DNA of 64,000 nucleotides, taken from the NCBI RefSeq assembly GCF_022829635.1, contig NZ_JAKSYO010000069.1, positions 22,457 to 86,456 on the forward strand. Direction: 5' to 3'. Each line of letters starts with the position of its first letter. Position 1 is the stretch's first letter. The notes under the pieces were generated by a model, which saw only the letters and a list, made by a program, of their open reading frames with translations, was not told the origin of the DNA and did not search any database. This DNA comes from Methylobacterium sp. E-066. GTDB lineage: Bacteria; Pseudomonadota; Alphaproteobacteria; Rhizobiales; Beijerinckiaceae. A program made the translations under genes and the position numbers. Shown one piece after another: positions 18,824-31,633 of the stretch.

Positions 18824-18829
18824 TTGGCG

Positions 18830-19528
18830 TCAGGCCGGCTGGAGCACGTGGATGCGCAGGGGCTGGACCAGGGCGTAGCGCCCGTCGGCCTCGCGCTCGG
18901 CCGCGGCGCGGAACGCCGCCTCCACCACCGGCCGCCGCGCCCTTATCGTCGCCTCGCGGGCCGGATCGACTGCGCTGACCCGCGCCAGGAAGGCGTCGAG
19001 TGCCGCGAAGGTCTCACGCCGCGCCACCGTCACGTCCTGCCGGCATAGAAAGGCGCCGCTCGCGAGCGCCGCCGCGATGGCGTCTTGAGCGGCGGCTCGC
19101 ACTGCGGTCTCGTCCTCGATCGGCCGCAGGGCGTCGAAGAAGCTGCCCTCGGCCAGTGGCTCGACGACCACCAGGATGCCGTCCGGCACCAGGATCCGCG
19201 CGGCCTCGGCCAAGGCGGCGGCCGGGTCGGGCACGTGGTGCAGGGCGTTGAGCATCACGGCCCCGTCGAAGCTCCCATCGGGAAACGGCAGCGCCTCGGC
19301 CGAGGCGGCCTCGAACCGCGCGCCCGGCACCGCGAACCGGGCCTTCTCCAGCGCTGCCGCGCCCGGATCGACGCCGGTGACCGCCGCGCCGTCTTCTGCG
19401 AGCCGCTGCGCCAGGGTCCCGGCACCGCAGCCGATATCGAGGACGCGCTTGCCCGGAAGCGGTGCGAAGGTCTCGCGGATCAGCGTCAGGGCATCCATCG
19501 CAGGGCTCTCCGGACTGGCGCCAGTCAT
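18830..19528 (-). CDS. class I SAM-dependent methyltransferase
   Basis: The 232-residue protein has the Rossmann methyltransferase motifs VLDIGCGAGTLAQRLAE (motif I), GVDPGAAALEKAR (motif II), EALPFPDGSFDGAVMLNALHHV (motif III/IV) and ILVVVEPLAEG. This is the UbiE/Methyltransf_11 type; the substrate cannot be told. The gene converges with kdsA, with only 6 bp between the stops. Confidence 0.85.
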   Translation of the reverse strand: MTGASPESPAMDALTLIRETFAPLPGKRVLDIGCGAGTLAQRLAEDGAAVTGVDPGAAALEKARFAVPGARFEAASAEALPFPDGSFDGAVMLNALHHVPDPAAALAEAARILVPDGILVVVEPLAEGSFFDALRPIEDETAVRAAAQDAIAAALASGAFLCRQDVTVARRETFAALDAFLARVSAVDPAREATIRARRPVVEAAFRAAAEREADGRYALVQPLRIHVLQPA

Positions 19529-19877
19529 GGGCGCCGGCGGACCTAAGCACAGTCCCGCTTGGAACGGGATGCACGGATCGGCGTCATACCCGCTGAGACC
19601 GCCCGGCCGCCGAAGACTTGAACCGGCCGCCGCGTCACGAGCGCGAAGCCGGCCAAGACCCGCCGATCCCGGCGCTACGGTGCGGAAAATATTCGCAAGT
19701 CCAGCGACGGACAGTTTCGCAAACTCAGGACCGGTGAGGCGCAGTGTCAGCGCGCCGCGGAGATGAACCGCCGTTCACCAAATCATCATCATCCGAAATG
19801 GCCCGCGAAAACTTGGAACCCTCCGCCCAGCGGCCACGTTAATGGGCATGTTCGATCGAGGATCGAGAAGGTACATT
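19529..19877. other. intergenic region upstream of the Gly/Tyr-rich gene
   Basis: These 349 bp between divergent genes hold no credible ORF. The rightmost part contains an AT-richer tract and GAGAAGG, a ribosome binding site just before the small-protein start at 19878. No promoter box is called. Confidence 0.45.
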
Positions 19878-20219
19878 ATGCGCAAGATTGGTATCATCGC
19901 CACCGCCGCCGCCCTGGCTCTCGGCAGCGTCGCTGCCACGACCGGCGCCGAGGCCCGTCCGTACGGCTTCCATGGCGGTTACGGCCATGGCGGTGGCTAC
20001 GGCTACCGGGGCGGACGTCGCGGCATCGGCACCGGTGCGGCCATCGGTCTCGGCATCGCCGGCTTGGCGGCTGGTGCGGTCGCCGCCGGTGCGGCCAACA
20101 ACTACTACAACGGCGGCTACGGTGGGTACGGCGGCGGTTACGGCTACGCCCCGGCCTATGGCGCTCCGGCTTACGGGTACGGTGCTCCCGCCTACGGCTA
20201 CTATGGCTCGCCCTACTAA
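19878..20219 (+). CDS. Gly/Tyr/Ala-rich small secreted or surface protein
   Basis: The 113-residue precursor has a signal peptide (IGIIATAAALALGSVAATTGAEA), a GYGHGGGYGYRGG tract, a hydrophobic glycine-zipper-like segment (GTGAAIGLGIAGLAAGAVAAGA) and a Tyr/Gly/Pro/Ala repeat tail (APAYG units). The ATG at 19878 has GAGAAGG 7-8 bp upstream. The combination suggests an outer-membrane-associated glycine-zipper protein; function unknown. A strong terminator follows. Confidence 0.75.
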   Translation: MRKIGIIATAAALALGSVAATTGAEARPYGFHGGYGHGGGYGYRGGRRGIGTGAAIGLGIAGLAAGAVAAGAANNYYNGGYGGYGGGYGYAPAYGAPAYGYGAPAYGYYGSPY

Positions 20220-20244
20220 GGGCAGCGATCCGGACGGATCGGAG

Positions 20245-20273
20245 GGCGACCGGCGCGAGCCGGTCGCCTTTTT
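20245..20273 (+). terminator. rho-independent terminator after the Gly/Tyr-rich gene
   Basis: A perfect 10-bp stem (GGCGACCGGC / GCCGGTCGCC) with a GCGA loop is followed directly by T5. It lies 25 bp after the stop codon and just before the converging queF end. Confidence 0.9.
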
Positions 20274-20283
20274 CGTATGTGGC

Positions 20284-20736
20284 TCAGCGCCCGCGATAGG
20301 GTGCGACCCCGGTCTCAGGCAGCCAGATCGTCTTGGGCGGCTCGCCGGTCTGCCAGAACACGTCGATCGGAATGCCGCCGCGCGGATACCAATAGCCGCC
20401 GATGCGCAGGTAGCGCGGCTCGAGCAGGTCGCGCAGCCGCTTGCCGATCGCCACCGTGCAATCCTCGTGGAACGCCCCGTGGTTGCGGAAGGCGCCGAGG
20501 TAGAGCTTCAGCGACTTCGACTCCACCAGCCAATCGCCGGGCACGTAATCGATCACCAGGATCGCGAAATCCGGCTGGCCGGTGACCGGGCAGATCGAGG
20601 TGAACTCGGGCGCGGTGAAGCGCGCCACATAGTCGGTGTCGGCATGCGGGTTCGGCACCCGGTCGAGGCGGGCCTCAGTGGGCGAGGCGGGCAGCGGCGT
20701 GGCCTGGCCGAGTTGGAGCGTCTCAGATGTGGTCAT
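20284..20736 (-). CDS. queF: QueF, NADPH-dependent 7-cyano-7-deazaguanine reductase
   Basis: This 150-residue type I QueF reduces preQ0 to preQ1 in queuosine synthesis. The nucleophilic Cys is in [13 protein letters not shown], and the QueF motif [21 protein letters not shown] is intact. The start at 20736 ([10 protein letters not shown]) is chosen because upstream in-frame codons run through the hairpin repeat. Confidence 0.95.
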   Translation of the reverse strand: MTTSETLQLGQATPLPASPTEARLDRVPNPHADTDYVARFTAPEFTSICPVTGQPDFAILVIDYVPGDWLVESKSLKLYLGAFRNHGAFHEDCTVAIGKRLRDLLEPRYLRIGGYWYPRGGIPIDVFWQTGEPPKTIWLPETGVAPYRGR

Positions 20737-20769
20737 GCCGCCCGTATAGATCCGGACAGTTTTGGATTC

Positions 20770-20878
20770 AAAAGGGCTGAGCCCTTTTGCGGGTCGAGGG
20801 TGGAGCCCCGGTTCATGGGGGCTCTGCCCCCATACCCCGGCCAAAGGGCTGAGCCCTTTGGGATCCGCGGACCCTGAG
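20770..20878. repeat. hairpin-array intergenic repeat, copy 2 (queF-eno spacer)
   Basis: Consecutive stem-loops AAAGGGCTGAGCCCTTT, GGGTGGAGCCC and GGGGGCTCTGCCCCC, and a second AAAGGGCTGAGCCCTTT unit, show the same order and shared words as 10028-10125. It lies between the queF start and eno, so it may affect the leader of either gene. Confidence 0.7.
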
Positions 20879-20954
20879 TGCCGGCACGTGGGGGTTGTCA
20901 TGACGCGTGCACAGGCAGCGCCTACGCTGGTGCTTGCCGCCGAACGCGGCTTGA

Positions 20955-22322
<1,368 letters not shown>

Positions 22323-22329
22323 ATGCGCA

Positions 22330-22367
22330 CACGTCTTCCCTCCCCAGCTTGTGGGAGGGAAGACGTG
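22330..22367 (+). terminator. 15-bp hairpin downstream of eno, possible terminator
   Basis: A perfect 15-bp inverted repeat (22330-22344 and 22353-22367) with an 8-nt loop starts 7 bp after the eno stop. It has no T-run afterwards, so it may stabilise the mRNA or end transcription with other factors. Confidence 0.5.
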
Positions 22368-22449
22368 GGCCGTCTCTCAAATCGCCGCTGATCTCGAAAC
22401 CATCGTCGAAACGGTCTCCATCAGGATCGCCGGCCTAAAACATCCCGCA

Positions 22450-22543
22450 CCGTCATTGCGAGCGCAGCGAAGCAACCCAGGGAACCGCAACATTCTGAGA
22501 TCGCGCGCTGCACTGGGTTGCTTCGCTGCGCTCGCAATGACGG
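22450..22543. repeat. 94-bp palindromic element, copy 1
   Basis: Perfect 30-bp inverted arms (22450-22479 and 22514-22543) flank a 34-bp loop. The arms match those at 63632-63725, where one base differs. The loops of the two copies differ. It is a mobile or dispersed palindrome between eno and the cyclase gene. Confidence 0.85.
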
Positions 22544-22548
22544 TGACA

Positions 22549-23730
22549 TCACTCCGCCGGCAGGGTCCAGACCTTCTGCGGCCGCGCCAGGCCCCGCAGC
22601 TCGATGATGCCCACGGCTTCCAGCGCCCGGCTGCACCGCTCCGCGAACGAATCCGAGATCAGCAGCGCGTGCCCGAGCGCCTCGCACTGGCTCTCGATCC
22701 GGCTGGCCTCGTTCACCGCGCGCCCGATCACCGTGAAATCGAGGCGTCGCTCGGTGCCGACATTGCCGTAGACCACCGTGCCGAAATGCACGACGCAATC
22801 GGCCGTCAGCTCCGGTAGCCCCGCTTCGCGCCGCCGCCCGTTGAGCGCGGCGTTGGCCGCGAGTCCGTCCGCGGCGGCGTCGAGGGCGCGGCTGCAGACG
22901 GGGCAGGGGAGGATGCCGGCATCCGGGACCGGGAAGATCGCCAGGAAGCCGTCGCCGAGGAATTTCAGGATCTCACCGCCGTGCCGGGCCACCGGGTCGC
23001 CCAGCGCGTCGAAATGCTCGTTGAGCCACGTGACCATGTCGTAGGGGTCGGCCCGGTCGGACAGGGCCGTGAAGCCGCGCAGGTCCGTCAGCAGGATCGC
23101 GGCCGGAACGGCCCGTCCCTGGCCGCGCTGGATCTGGCCGTCCAGCACCCGATCCGCGGTGGAGCGCCCGAGATAGGTCGCCGTGACCTCGCGCAGGGTA
23201 TGCCCCAAGCCGAGCTTGGCCACCGCCAGAGCGAGCACCGGCAGCACCTCCGCTATTGCTCTCAGGTCGGCCTCCGAGAAGCCGGACCGCGCCCGCGTGC
23301 AGAACGAGATCGCGACGCCGCGGAGCGCCGTGCCGGGCGCGAAGCCGACGATGTGGACCGCGTATTCGGTGCCGCCCTCGGCGCGGAGGTCGTGCAGGAC
23401 TGGATAGTCGGTCTCCGGGCCGGAGATGTCGAGGCGCCAGCGCCCGAAGGTCTGCTCCCGCTCCAGCATCGCGAAGATCGGGCTGCGCAGCCAATCCGCC
23501 TCCTGCTCGGCGCCATGCGGGTTGGGCACGAAGCTGAGGCCCTGGCCGAGATGCCAGTTCAGGCTGACGCCGCGCACCATCGGGTCGATGGCCGGCGTCA
23601 TGACGCTGACCCGCCAGAGCGGGACGCCGGACGCGCACAGGCCCTCGCAGACCCGGGCGAGCAGCGTGTCGTAATCGTCGGTCGCGGTGGCGTGCTCGGC
23701 GATCCAGCGCGTCAGGTCCGTCATGTCCAT
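22549..23730 (-). CDS. class III adenylate/guanylate cyclase domain protein
   Basis: The 393-residue protein has an N-terminal sensor-like region (residues 1-180, GAF-like in length) and a C-terminal class III cyclase domain with LLTDLRGFTALSD (first metal Asp), GGEILKFLGDGFLAIFP (second Asp), then FTVIGRAVNEASRIE (the region that orients the transition state). A CPVC pair lies between. It should make cAMP from ATP; cGMP cannot be excluded. Located between eno and the ftsB-like gene but on the opposite strand. Confidence 0.85.
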   Translation of the reverse strand: MDMTDLTRWIAEHATATDDYDTLLARVCEGLCASGVPLWRVSVMTPAIDPMVRGVSLNWHLGQGLSFVPNPHGAEQEADWLRSPIFAMLEREQTFGRWRLDISGPETDYPVLHDLRAEGGTEYAVHIVGFAPGTALRGVAISFCTRARSGFSEADLRAIAEVLPVLALAVAKLGLGHTLREVTATYLGRSTADRVLDGQIQRGQGRAVPAAILLTDLRGFTALSDRADPYDMVTWLNEHFDALGDPVARHGGEILKFLGDGFLAIFPVPDAGILPCPVCSRALDAAADGLAANAALNGRRREAGLPELTADCVVHFGTVVYGNVGTERRLDFTVIGRAVNEASRIESQCEALGHALLISDSFAERCSRALEAVGIIELRGLARPQKVWTLPAE

Positions 23731-23832
23731 CTGTGCGCGTGGGCTCCCGAGGTTCGGGCCGGATCATAGCCGAAGAGCACGATCCCACAGCCTCGAAAAG
23801 CTCCGTTAACCTTTCCGCGCGAGGCTCCCGCC

Positions 23833-24144
23833 ATGGTCGTCCGCCGCCGCGTCAGAATGGTCGTCTTGCCCCTGGGTCTCTGGACCCTGTCGGCGCTTGT
23901 GGTCGGCTTCTTCGTCTGGCAGGCCGAGAGCGGCAATCGCGGACTCGAAGCCAAGAAGGTGCTGAAGATCCGCGCCTACGGCCTCACCCAGGAACTCGCC
24001 GCCGTCCGCGCGGAGCGCGCGACCTGGGAGCACCGGGTGGCGCTGCTCAAGAGCGACCAGATCGACCGCGATCTCCTGGAGGAACGGGCCCGGATCGTGC
24101 TCGGGCGGGTCCACGCCAACGACGTGGTCGTCATCACACCCTGA
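23833..24144 (+). CDS. FtsB/DivIC-family septum formation initiator
   Basis: The 103-residue bitopic protein has a basic N terminus, one TM (LPLGLWTLSALVVGFFVWQA), then a coiled coil (LTQELAAVRAERATWEHRVALLKSDQIDRDLLEERARIVLG). This is the FtsB/DivIC layout and acts in the FtsQLB division complex. The position between eno and pdhA is the conserved one in alphaproteobacteria. Confidence 0.9.
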   Translation: MVVRRRVRMVVLPLGLWTLSALVVGFFVWQAESGNRGLEAKKVLKIRAYGLTQELAAVRAERATWEHRVALLKSDQIDRDLLEERARIVLGRVHANDVVVITP

Positions 24145-24271
24145 CCGACACGCCGCGACTTTAGATCCCCTCTGACAAGAGCGGCGACCTGTCAGAGCGT
24201 CCACCCTCGCTTTCCCAACGGTGCTGTCCTACACCCCGTTCCAGTCGCGTGGAATCACGGGGAGAGCGCCG

Positions 24272-25360
24272 ATGGACGCCGCCAAGGAGCCTGCGAAGGA
24301 CGCTTCGTCCTCGCAATCGCAGGTCGCGAGCCCGGAGGCTGGAAGCTCGCAGGCTGTCGAGGCGCACAAGCCCGCGCCCAACATGCCGCAATTCACCCGC
24401 GAAGAAGACCTCCACGCCTATCACGAGATGCTGCTGATCCGGCGTTTCGAGGAGAAGGCCGGCCAGCTCTACGGCATGGGCCTGATCGGCGGCTTCTGCC
24501 ACCTCTATATCGGCCAGGAAGCCGTGGTAATCGGCATGCAGATGGCCTCGATCGACGGCGATCAGGTCATCACCGGCTACCGCGATCACGGCCACATGCT
24601 GGCCTGCGGCATGGACCCGAAGGGCGTCATGGCCGAGCTGACGGGCCGCCGGGGCGGCTACAGCCGCGGCAAGGGTGGCTCCATGCACATGTTCAGCCGC
24701 GAGAAGCAGTTCTTCGGCGGCCACGGCATCGTCGGCGCGCAGGTGTCGCTGGGCACCGGCCTCGCCTTCGCTGACCATTACCGGGAGAACGGCAAGGTCA
24801 GCCTCACCTATATGGGCGACGGCGCGGCCAACCAGGGCCAGGTCTACGAGAGCTTCAACATGGCGGCCCTCTGGAAGCTGCCGGTGGTCTACGTGATCGA
24901 GAACAACCGCTACGCCATGGGCACCTCGGTGGCCCGGGCCTCGGCGCAGACCGACTTCTCCAAGCGTGGCCTCTCCTTCGGCATTCCCGGCGAGCAGGTC
25001 GACGGCATGGATGTGCGCACCGTGCGCGAGGCGGCGGCGCGGGCAGTCGAGCATGCCCGCTCGGGCCAGGGCCCCTACATCCTGGAGATGCAGACCTACC
25101 GCTACCGCGGCCACTCCATGTCCGATCCGGCCAAGTACCGGACCAAGGACGAGGTCTCGAAGATGCGCGACGAGCACGACCCGATCGAGATGGTGCGCAA
25201 GCGCCTGCTCGAGCTGCACGGGGTGCCGGAGGCGGAGATCAAGGCGACCGACGCCAAGGTCCGCGAGACCGTGAACGCGGCGGCCGAGTTCGCCACCAAC
25301 GATCCCGAGCCGGATCCCGCCGAGCTCTGGACCGACATCCTGCTGGAAGCGCACGCCTAG
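24272..25360 (+). CDS. pdhA: pyruvate dehydrogenase E1 alpha subunit
   Basis: The 362-residue E1 alpha subunit has the thiamine diphosphate motif GDGAANQGQVYESFNMAALW ending in ENN, and the regulatory-loop region YRYRGHSMSDPAKYR. The start at 24272 follows GGGGAGAG and gives a charged Ala/Glu/Ser-rich extension of about 35 residues. Forms the E1 heterotetramer with PdhB, decarboxylating pyruvate and passing acetyl to lipoyl-E2. Confidence 0.96.
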   Translation: MDAAKEPAKDASSSQSQVASPEAGSSQAVEAHKPAPNMPQFTREEDLHAYHEMLLIRRFEEKAGQLYGMGLIGGFCHLYIGQEAVVIGMQMASIDGDQVITGYRDHGHMLACGMDPKGVMAELTGRRGGYSRGKGGSMHMFSREKQFFGGHGIVGAQVSLGTGLAFADHYRENGKVSLTYMGDGAANQGQVYESFNMAALWKLPVVYVIENNRYAMGTSVARASAQTDFSKRGLSFGIPGEQVDGMDVRTVREAAARAVEHARSGQGPYILEMQTYRYRGHSMSDPAKYRTKDEVSKMRDEHDPIEMVRKRLLELHGVPEAEIKATDAKVRETVNAAAEFATNDPEPDPAELWTDILLEAHA

Positions 25361-25414
25361 CGCGTTCCCGAAACACTGGCCGCCCCTACCGAAAAGACGA
25401 CCGCAGAGCTGAGC

Positions 25415-26860
<1,446 letters not shown>

Positions 26861-26930
26861 CGGGCGTCGCGGGCGGACAGGCCGCCCCGTCCTCCCGCCC
26901 CGTCCGGGTTCGGAGACCAGCCGGCGCACC

Positions 26931-27218
26931 ATGAGCCAGGATCCCACACAGGACTTCGTCGAACTCGCCATCCCGCCGGACGCCCGCGCGCAGGGCGGCA
27001 TCGAGGTGCTGCGCGCGGCCGTGGTGGACGGGGCTGTGAGCGTGGCCCTGCGCCGGTCCTTCGACGATCCCGCGACCTGGGGGCGGCTGCTGATCGACCT
27101 CGGCCGACAGGCGGCCCGCGCCTACGCGCTGGAGACCGACATGTCGGAGGAGGAGGCGTTCGAGCGCATCCGCGCCGGCTGGGAGGCCGAGGGGCTCGAC
27201 CCCGGCGGCTTCAACTAG
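26931..27218 (+). CDS. DUF5076-like small protein in the pdh operon
   Basis: This 95-residue acidic protein with FVELAIPPDARAQGGIEVLRA and SVALRRSFDDPATWGRLLIDL matches the DUF5076 family often placed between pdhB and pdhC in alphaproteobacteria. Function unknown; linkage suggests a role with pyruvate dehydrogenase. No signal peptide or membrane segment. Confidence 0.75.
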   Translation: MSQDPTQDFVELAIPPDARAQGGIEVLRAAVVDGAVSVALRRSFDDPATWGRLLIDLGRQAARAYALETDMSEEEAFERIRAGWEAEGLDPGGFN

Positions 27219-27220
27219 CG

Positions 27221-27826
27221 ATGGTGCCGACCATGGCTGTGGCCGCTCTCCGTTCGGCGACCTACGCGGATCTCATGGCGGTGCCGGAGCATCTCGTGGC
27301 CGAGATCATCGATGGGGTGCTGGAGACGCATCCGCGGCCATGCCCACAGCATGCGCTGGCGGCATCGGATCTCAACACTGTGCTGGGTCCACCTTTCCGC
27401 CAGGGACGCGGCGGTCCCGGCGGCTGGCTCTTTATGGTCGAGCCGGAGCTTCATCTCGGCCCCCATGTGGTCGTTCCGGACCTCGCCGGATGGCGCCGCC
27501 ATCGGATGCCATCCATGCCGGAGGCCGCTTTTATTGAGACCCCGCCGGACTGGGTGTGCGAAATCCTCTCGCCGTCCACCATGAGCCTCGACCGCGGTCC
27601 CAAGCGCCGCATCTACGCCGAGGCCGGGATCGGCCACCTCTGGCTGCTCGATCCGGGCGAAGGTTTCCTGGAAGGCTTTGCCCTCGCCGACGGGCGCTGG
27701 GTGGTTTTGGCCACGATCCAGCGCAGCGAGACCGTGGCGCTCGCGCCGTTCGACGCTGTCCCGTTCCCCCTCGACGACTTGTTTCCCTTCGACGATCCGG
27801 CCGCCCCGGCCTTGCCCGAGACCTGA
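27221..27826 (+). CDS. Uma2-family (DUF820) putative endonuclease
   Basis: The 201-residue protein has the Uma2 fold motifs TYADLMAVPEHLVAEIIDGVLE, GGWLFMVEPELHLGPHVVVPDLAGWRR (PD-(D/E)xK-type E...PD) and VCEILSPSTMSLDRGPKRRIYAEAGIGHLWLLDP. Putative PD-(D/E)xK nuclease; real function unknown. The start is either 27221 or 27233. It lies inside the pdh operon, 2 bp after the DUF5076-like gene and 4 bp before pdhC. Confidence 0.88.
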   Translation: MVPTMAVAALRSATYADLMAVPEHLVAEIIDGVLETHPRPCPQHALAASDLNTVLGPPFRQGRGGPGGWLFMVEPELHLGPHVVVPDLAGWRRHRMPSMPEAAFIETPPDWVCEILSPSTMSLDRGPKRRIYAEAGIGHLWLLDPGEGFLEGFALADGRWVVLATIQRSETVALAPFDAVPFPLDDLFPFDDPAAPALPET

Positions 27827-27830
27827 TGCC

Positions 27831-29246
27831 ATGCCGATCAACGTGCTCATGCCCGCCCTCTCGCCGACCATGGAGAAGGGCAACCTCGCCAAGTGGCTGA
27901 AGAAGGAGGGCGACGCCGTGAAATCCGGCGACGTGCTCGCCGAGATCGAGACCGACAAGGCGACCATGGAGGTCGAGGCCATCGACGAGGGCGTGCTCGC
28001 CAAGATCGTCGTGCCCGAGGGCACCGCCGACGTGCCGGTCAACGACCTGATCGCGGTGATCGCCGCGGAGGGCGAGGATCCGTCGAGCGTGCAGGCCGCG
28101 AGCGGCACCAACGGCAAGGCTGCGCCGGAGGCCAAGTCCGAGGCGAAATCCGCCGCCGCGCCGGCCCCGGCCGACCAGAACACCACGCCCGGCGGCGGCC
28201 ACATGTCCTACGAGCGGGTGAACGAGGCGCCGGAGGGCGCTCAGCCCGGCGGCAGCCCGCAGCCCCAGGGGGCAGGCGGCCGGGTGTTCGCCTCGCCGCT
28301 CGCGCGCCGGATCGCCAAGCAGGAGGGCGTCGACCTCGCCGCCGTGGAGGGCAGCGGCCCGCACGGCCGGATCATCGCCCGGGACGTGCAGGCCGCCAAG
28401 GCCTCCGGCGGCACCAAGGCGCCGGCGCCGCAGGCCGCCGCCGAGGCGCCCAAGGCGGCCGCCCCGGCCCCGAAGGCCGCCTCCGCGGGCGGGGCGCCGG
28501 CCGGCCTCAGCCTCGATCAGGTCCGGGGCTTCTACGCCAAGGGCTCCTACGAGGAGGTGCCGCTGGACGGCATGCGCAAGACCATCGCCAAGCGCCTCAC
28601 CGAGGCGATGCAGGTGGCCCCGCACTTCTACCTCACCGTGGATTGCGAGCTCGACGCGCTGATGAAGCTGCGCGAGACGCTCAACGCCTCCGCGGGCAAG
28701 GACAAGGACGGCAAGCCGGCCTTCAAGCTCTCGGTGAACGACTTCGTCATCAAGGCGATGGGCCTGGCGCTCACCCGCGTGCCCGCCGCCAACGCGGTCT
28801 GGGCCGAGGACCGGGTGCTGCGCTTCAAGCAGGCCGAGGTCGGCGTCGCGGTGGCGATCGACGGTGGGCTGTTCACCCCGGTGATCCGCCGGGCCGACGA
28901 GAAGACGCTGTCCACCATCTCGAAGGAGATGAAGGACTTCGCCGCCCGGGCGCGTGCGAAGAAGCTCAAGCCGGAAGAATACCAGGGCGGCGTCACCTCG
29001 GTGTCGAACCTCGGCATGTTCGGGATCAAGCACTTCACCGCGGTGATCAACCCACCGCAATCCAGCATCCTGGCGGTGGGCGCCGGCGAGAAGCGCGTCG
29101 TCGTAAAGGATGGCGCCCCCGCGGTGGTCCAGGTGATGACCGCCACCCTGTCCTGTGACCACCGCGTCCTCGACGGCGCGCTCGGCGCGGAGCTGATCGC
29201 GGCCTTCAAGGGGCTGATCGAGAACCCGATGGGCATGTTGGTCTAA
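27831..29246 (+). CDS. pdhC: pyruvate dehydrogenase E2, dihydrolipoamide acetyltransferase
   Basis: The 471-residue E2 has a single lipoyl domain ([11 protein letters not shown] at about residue 43), an Ala/Pro-rich linker, a peripheral subunit-binding domain (ASPLARRIAKQEGVDLAAVEGSGPHGRIIARDV), a second linker, and a catalytic domain with the active-site motif TATLSCDHRVLDGALGAEL near the C terminus. It forms the complex core and acetylates CoA. Confidence 0.97.
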   Translation: MPINVLMPALSPTMEKGNLAKWLKKEGDAVKSGDVLAEIETDKATMEVEAIDEGVLAKIVVPEGTADVPVNDLIAVIAAEGEDPSSVQAASGTNGKAAPEAKSEAKSAAAPAPADQNTTPGGGHMSYERVNEAPEGAQPGGSPQPQGAGGRVFASPLARRIAKQEGVDLAAVEGSGPHGRIIARDVQAAKASGGTKAPAPQAAAEAPKAAAPAPKAASAGGAPAGLSLDQVRGFYAKGSYEEVPLDGMRKTIAKRLTEAMQVAPHFYLTVDCELDALMKLRETLNASAGKDKDGKPAFKLSVNDFVIKAMGLALTRVPAANAVWAEDRVLRFKQAEVGVAVAIDGGLFTPVIRRADEKTLSTISKEMKDFAARARAKKLKPEEYQGGVTSVSNLGMFGIKHFTAVINPPQSSILAVGAGEKRVVVKDGAPAVVQVMTATLSCDHRVLDGALGAELIAAFKGLIENPMGMLV

Positions 29247-29259
29247 GCCGGAGCACGCA

Positions 29260-30699
<1,440 letters not shown>

Positions 30700-30819
30700 G
30701 ACCTGAAACGGGCTGAAAGCTCCTTCAAAACAAGCTGTTAGCCGCAACAGGGTAAGCAGCAGATTGCTCAACGGTCAAGGCTCGGAGGGGTGCGTAGCGT
30801 CCCTCCTGCGGCCCTTCAG

Positions 30820-30840
30820 TGTGCCCAGATTGTGCCAGCG
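30820..30840 (+). repeat. 21-bp direct repeat, left copy (possible integrase arm site)
   Basis: Identical to 55301-55321 in the same orientation. It starts 121 bp inside the left att repeat; the other copy ends 134 bp before the right one. It contains two TGTGCC units spaced 11 bp apart. In a circular element the two copies would flank the recombination core. Confidence 0.6.
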
Positions 30841-31561
30841 GTGTGCTTCGGTGCTAGTCCGTGGCGTCCCGGATCGGGTTGTTTGCAGCCGGACATTCCG
30901 CGATTCTGGCCAGCTTATTGGTTGAGCGTCTTGGCCGTTGTTGAGCGCCGCTCCGCCGTTTGAAACCCAGATCGGAGGTATTCGGGAGGCAGCAGGATGC
31001 CGACGTTCCCCTTCATGAAGCGGCAACCCAAGCGCCACGTAGGATGAGTATCAAGCCTAGAAGAAGGGTCAGGCCGAAGCCATGACACATTGGCCTCAGA
31101 TGGCTCGCTCTTAACCCTCCAGCTGCGAGAACAGCGCATCGCTGTCCCCGCTCGTCAGACGCGGAGAGAGTTGACGGAAGGACCACCGAGCATCGGGCGA
31201 AGCCCTATCGAACCGGAGCACCGCGTCTGAGCGGTTCGAGTCCCACTTGGTCGGAACGACGGGTGTGATCTGATCACCCTTCAAGGACGGGATTAGGTCT
31301 ATAGCGGAGACTTTGTGCTTTCAGCGGACGATCCGAAGCACCTTCAACTATGTCGATTGCCACTTGGTACAGGTTTGCAGCATGCACTGAGAAATGTGGG
31401 AGATGAACACCACACCCGCTCTCAGGGGCGATAACCGATTGGGCTCTGATGAGGAGAGCACGAGCGATCCCTCGCTGACCAGACATCTGGGGGTGAAGTT
31501 CGACGTGCTCAGCGATGCCCTTCTGTTCAAACTTACGTGGGGATGCTATCCATCCGCACAA

Positions 31562-31576
31562 GAACAAAAAGCGAAC
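31562..31576 (+). promoter_or_regulatory. LexA (SOS) box, GAAC-N7-GAAC
   Basis: GAACAAAAAGCGAAC is a perfect match to the alphaproteobacterial LexA site (GTTC-N7-GTTC read on the other strand). It lies 57 bp before the proposed start at 31634. About two matches to this pattern (either strand) are expected by chance in 64 kb of random sequence, so the position, not the match alone, is the argument. Confidence 0.55.
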
Positions 31577-31633
31577 ATCTCTTGTGATGGGAGCGGGTGC
31601 TCGCTAAGGTTGTCGCAGGTCAATGCATATTCG

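Larger units (their letters stand above)
30700..31633. other. island left-border region without a supported gene
   Basis: About 930 bp hold the 21-bp repeat and, near the right end, a LexA-box match. Open frames on both strands have no family features and read poorly as proteins. A longer reading of the next gene from 31394 is possible but is not favoured. Confidence 0.55.

Noticed and set aside
31394..31633. Longer N terminus for the first gene of the two-gene unit
   Set aside because: The extra 80 residues are low in protein-like character and would place the LexA-box match within coding sequence; the start at 31634 gives a beta strand at once.
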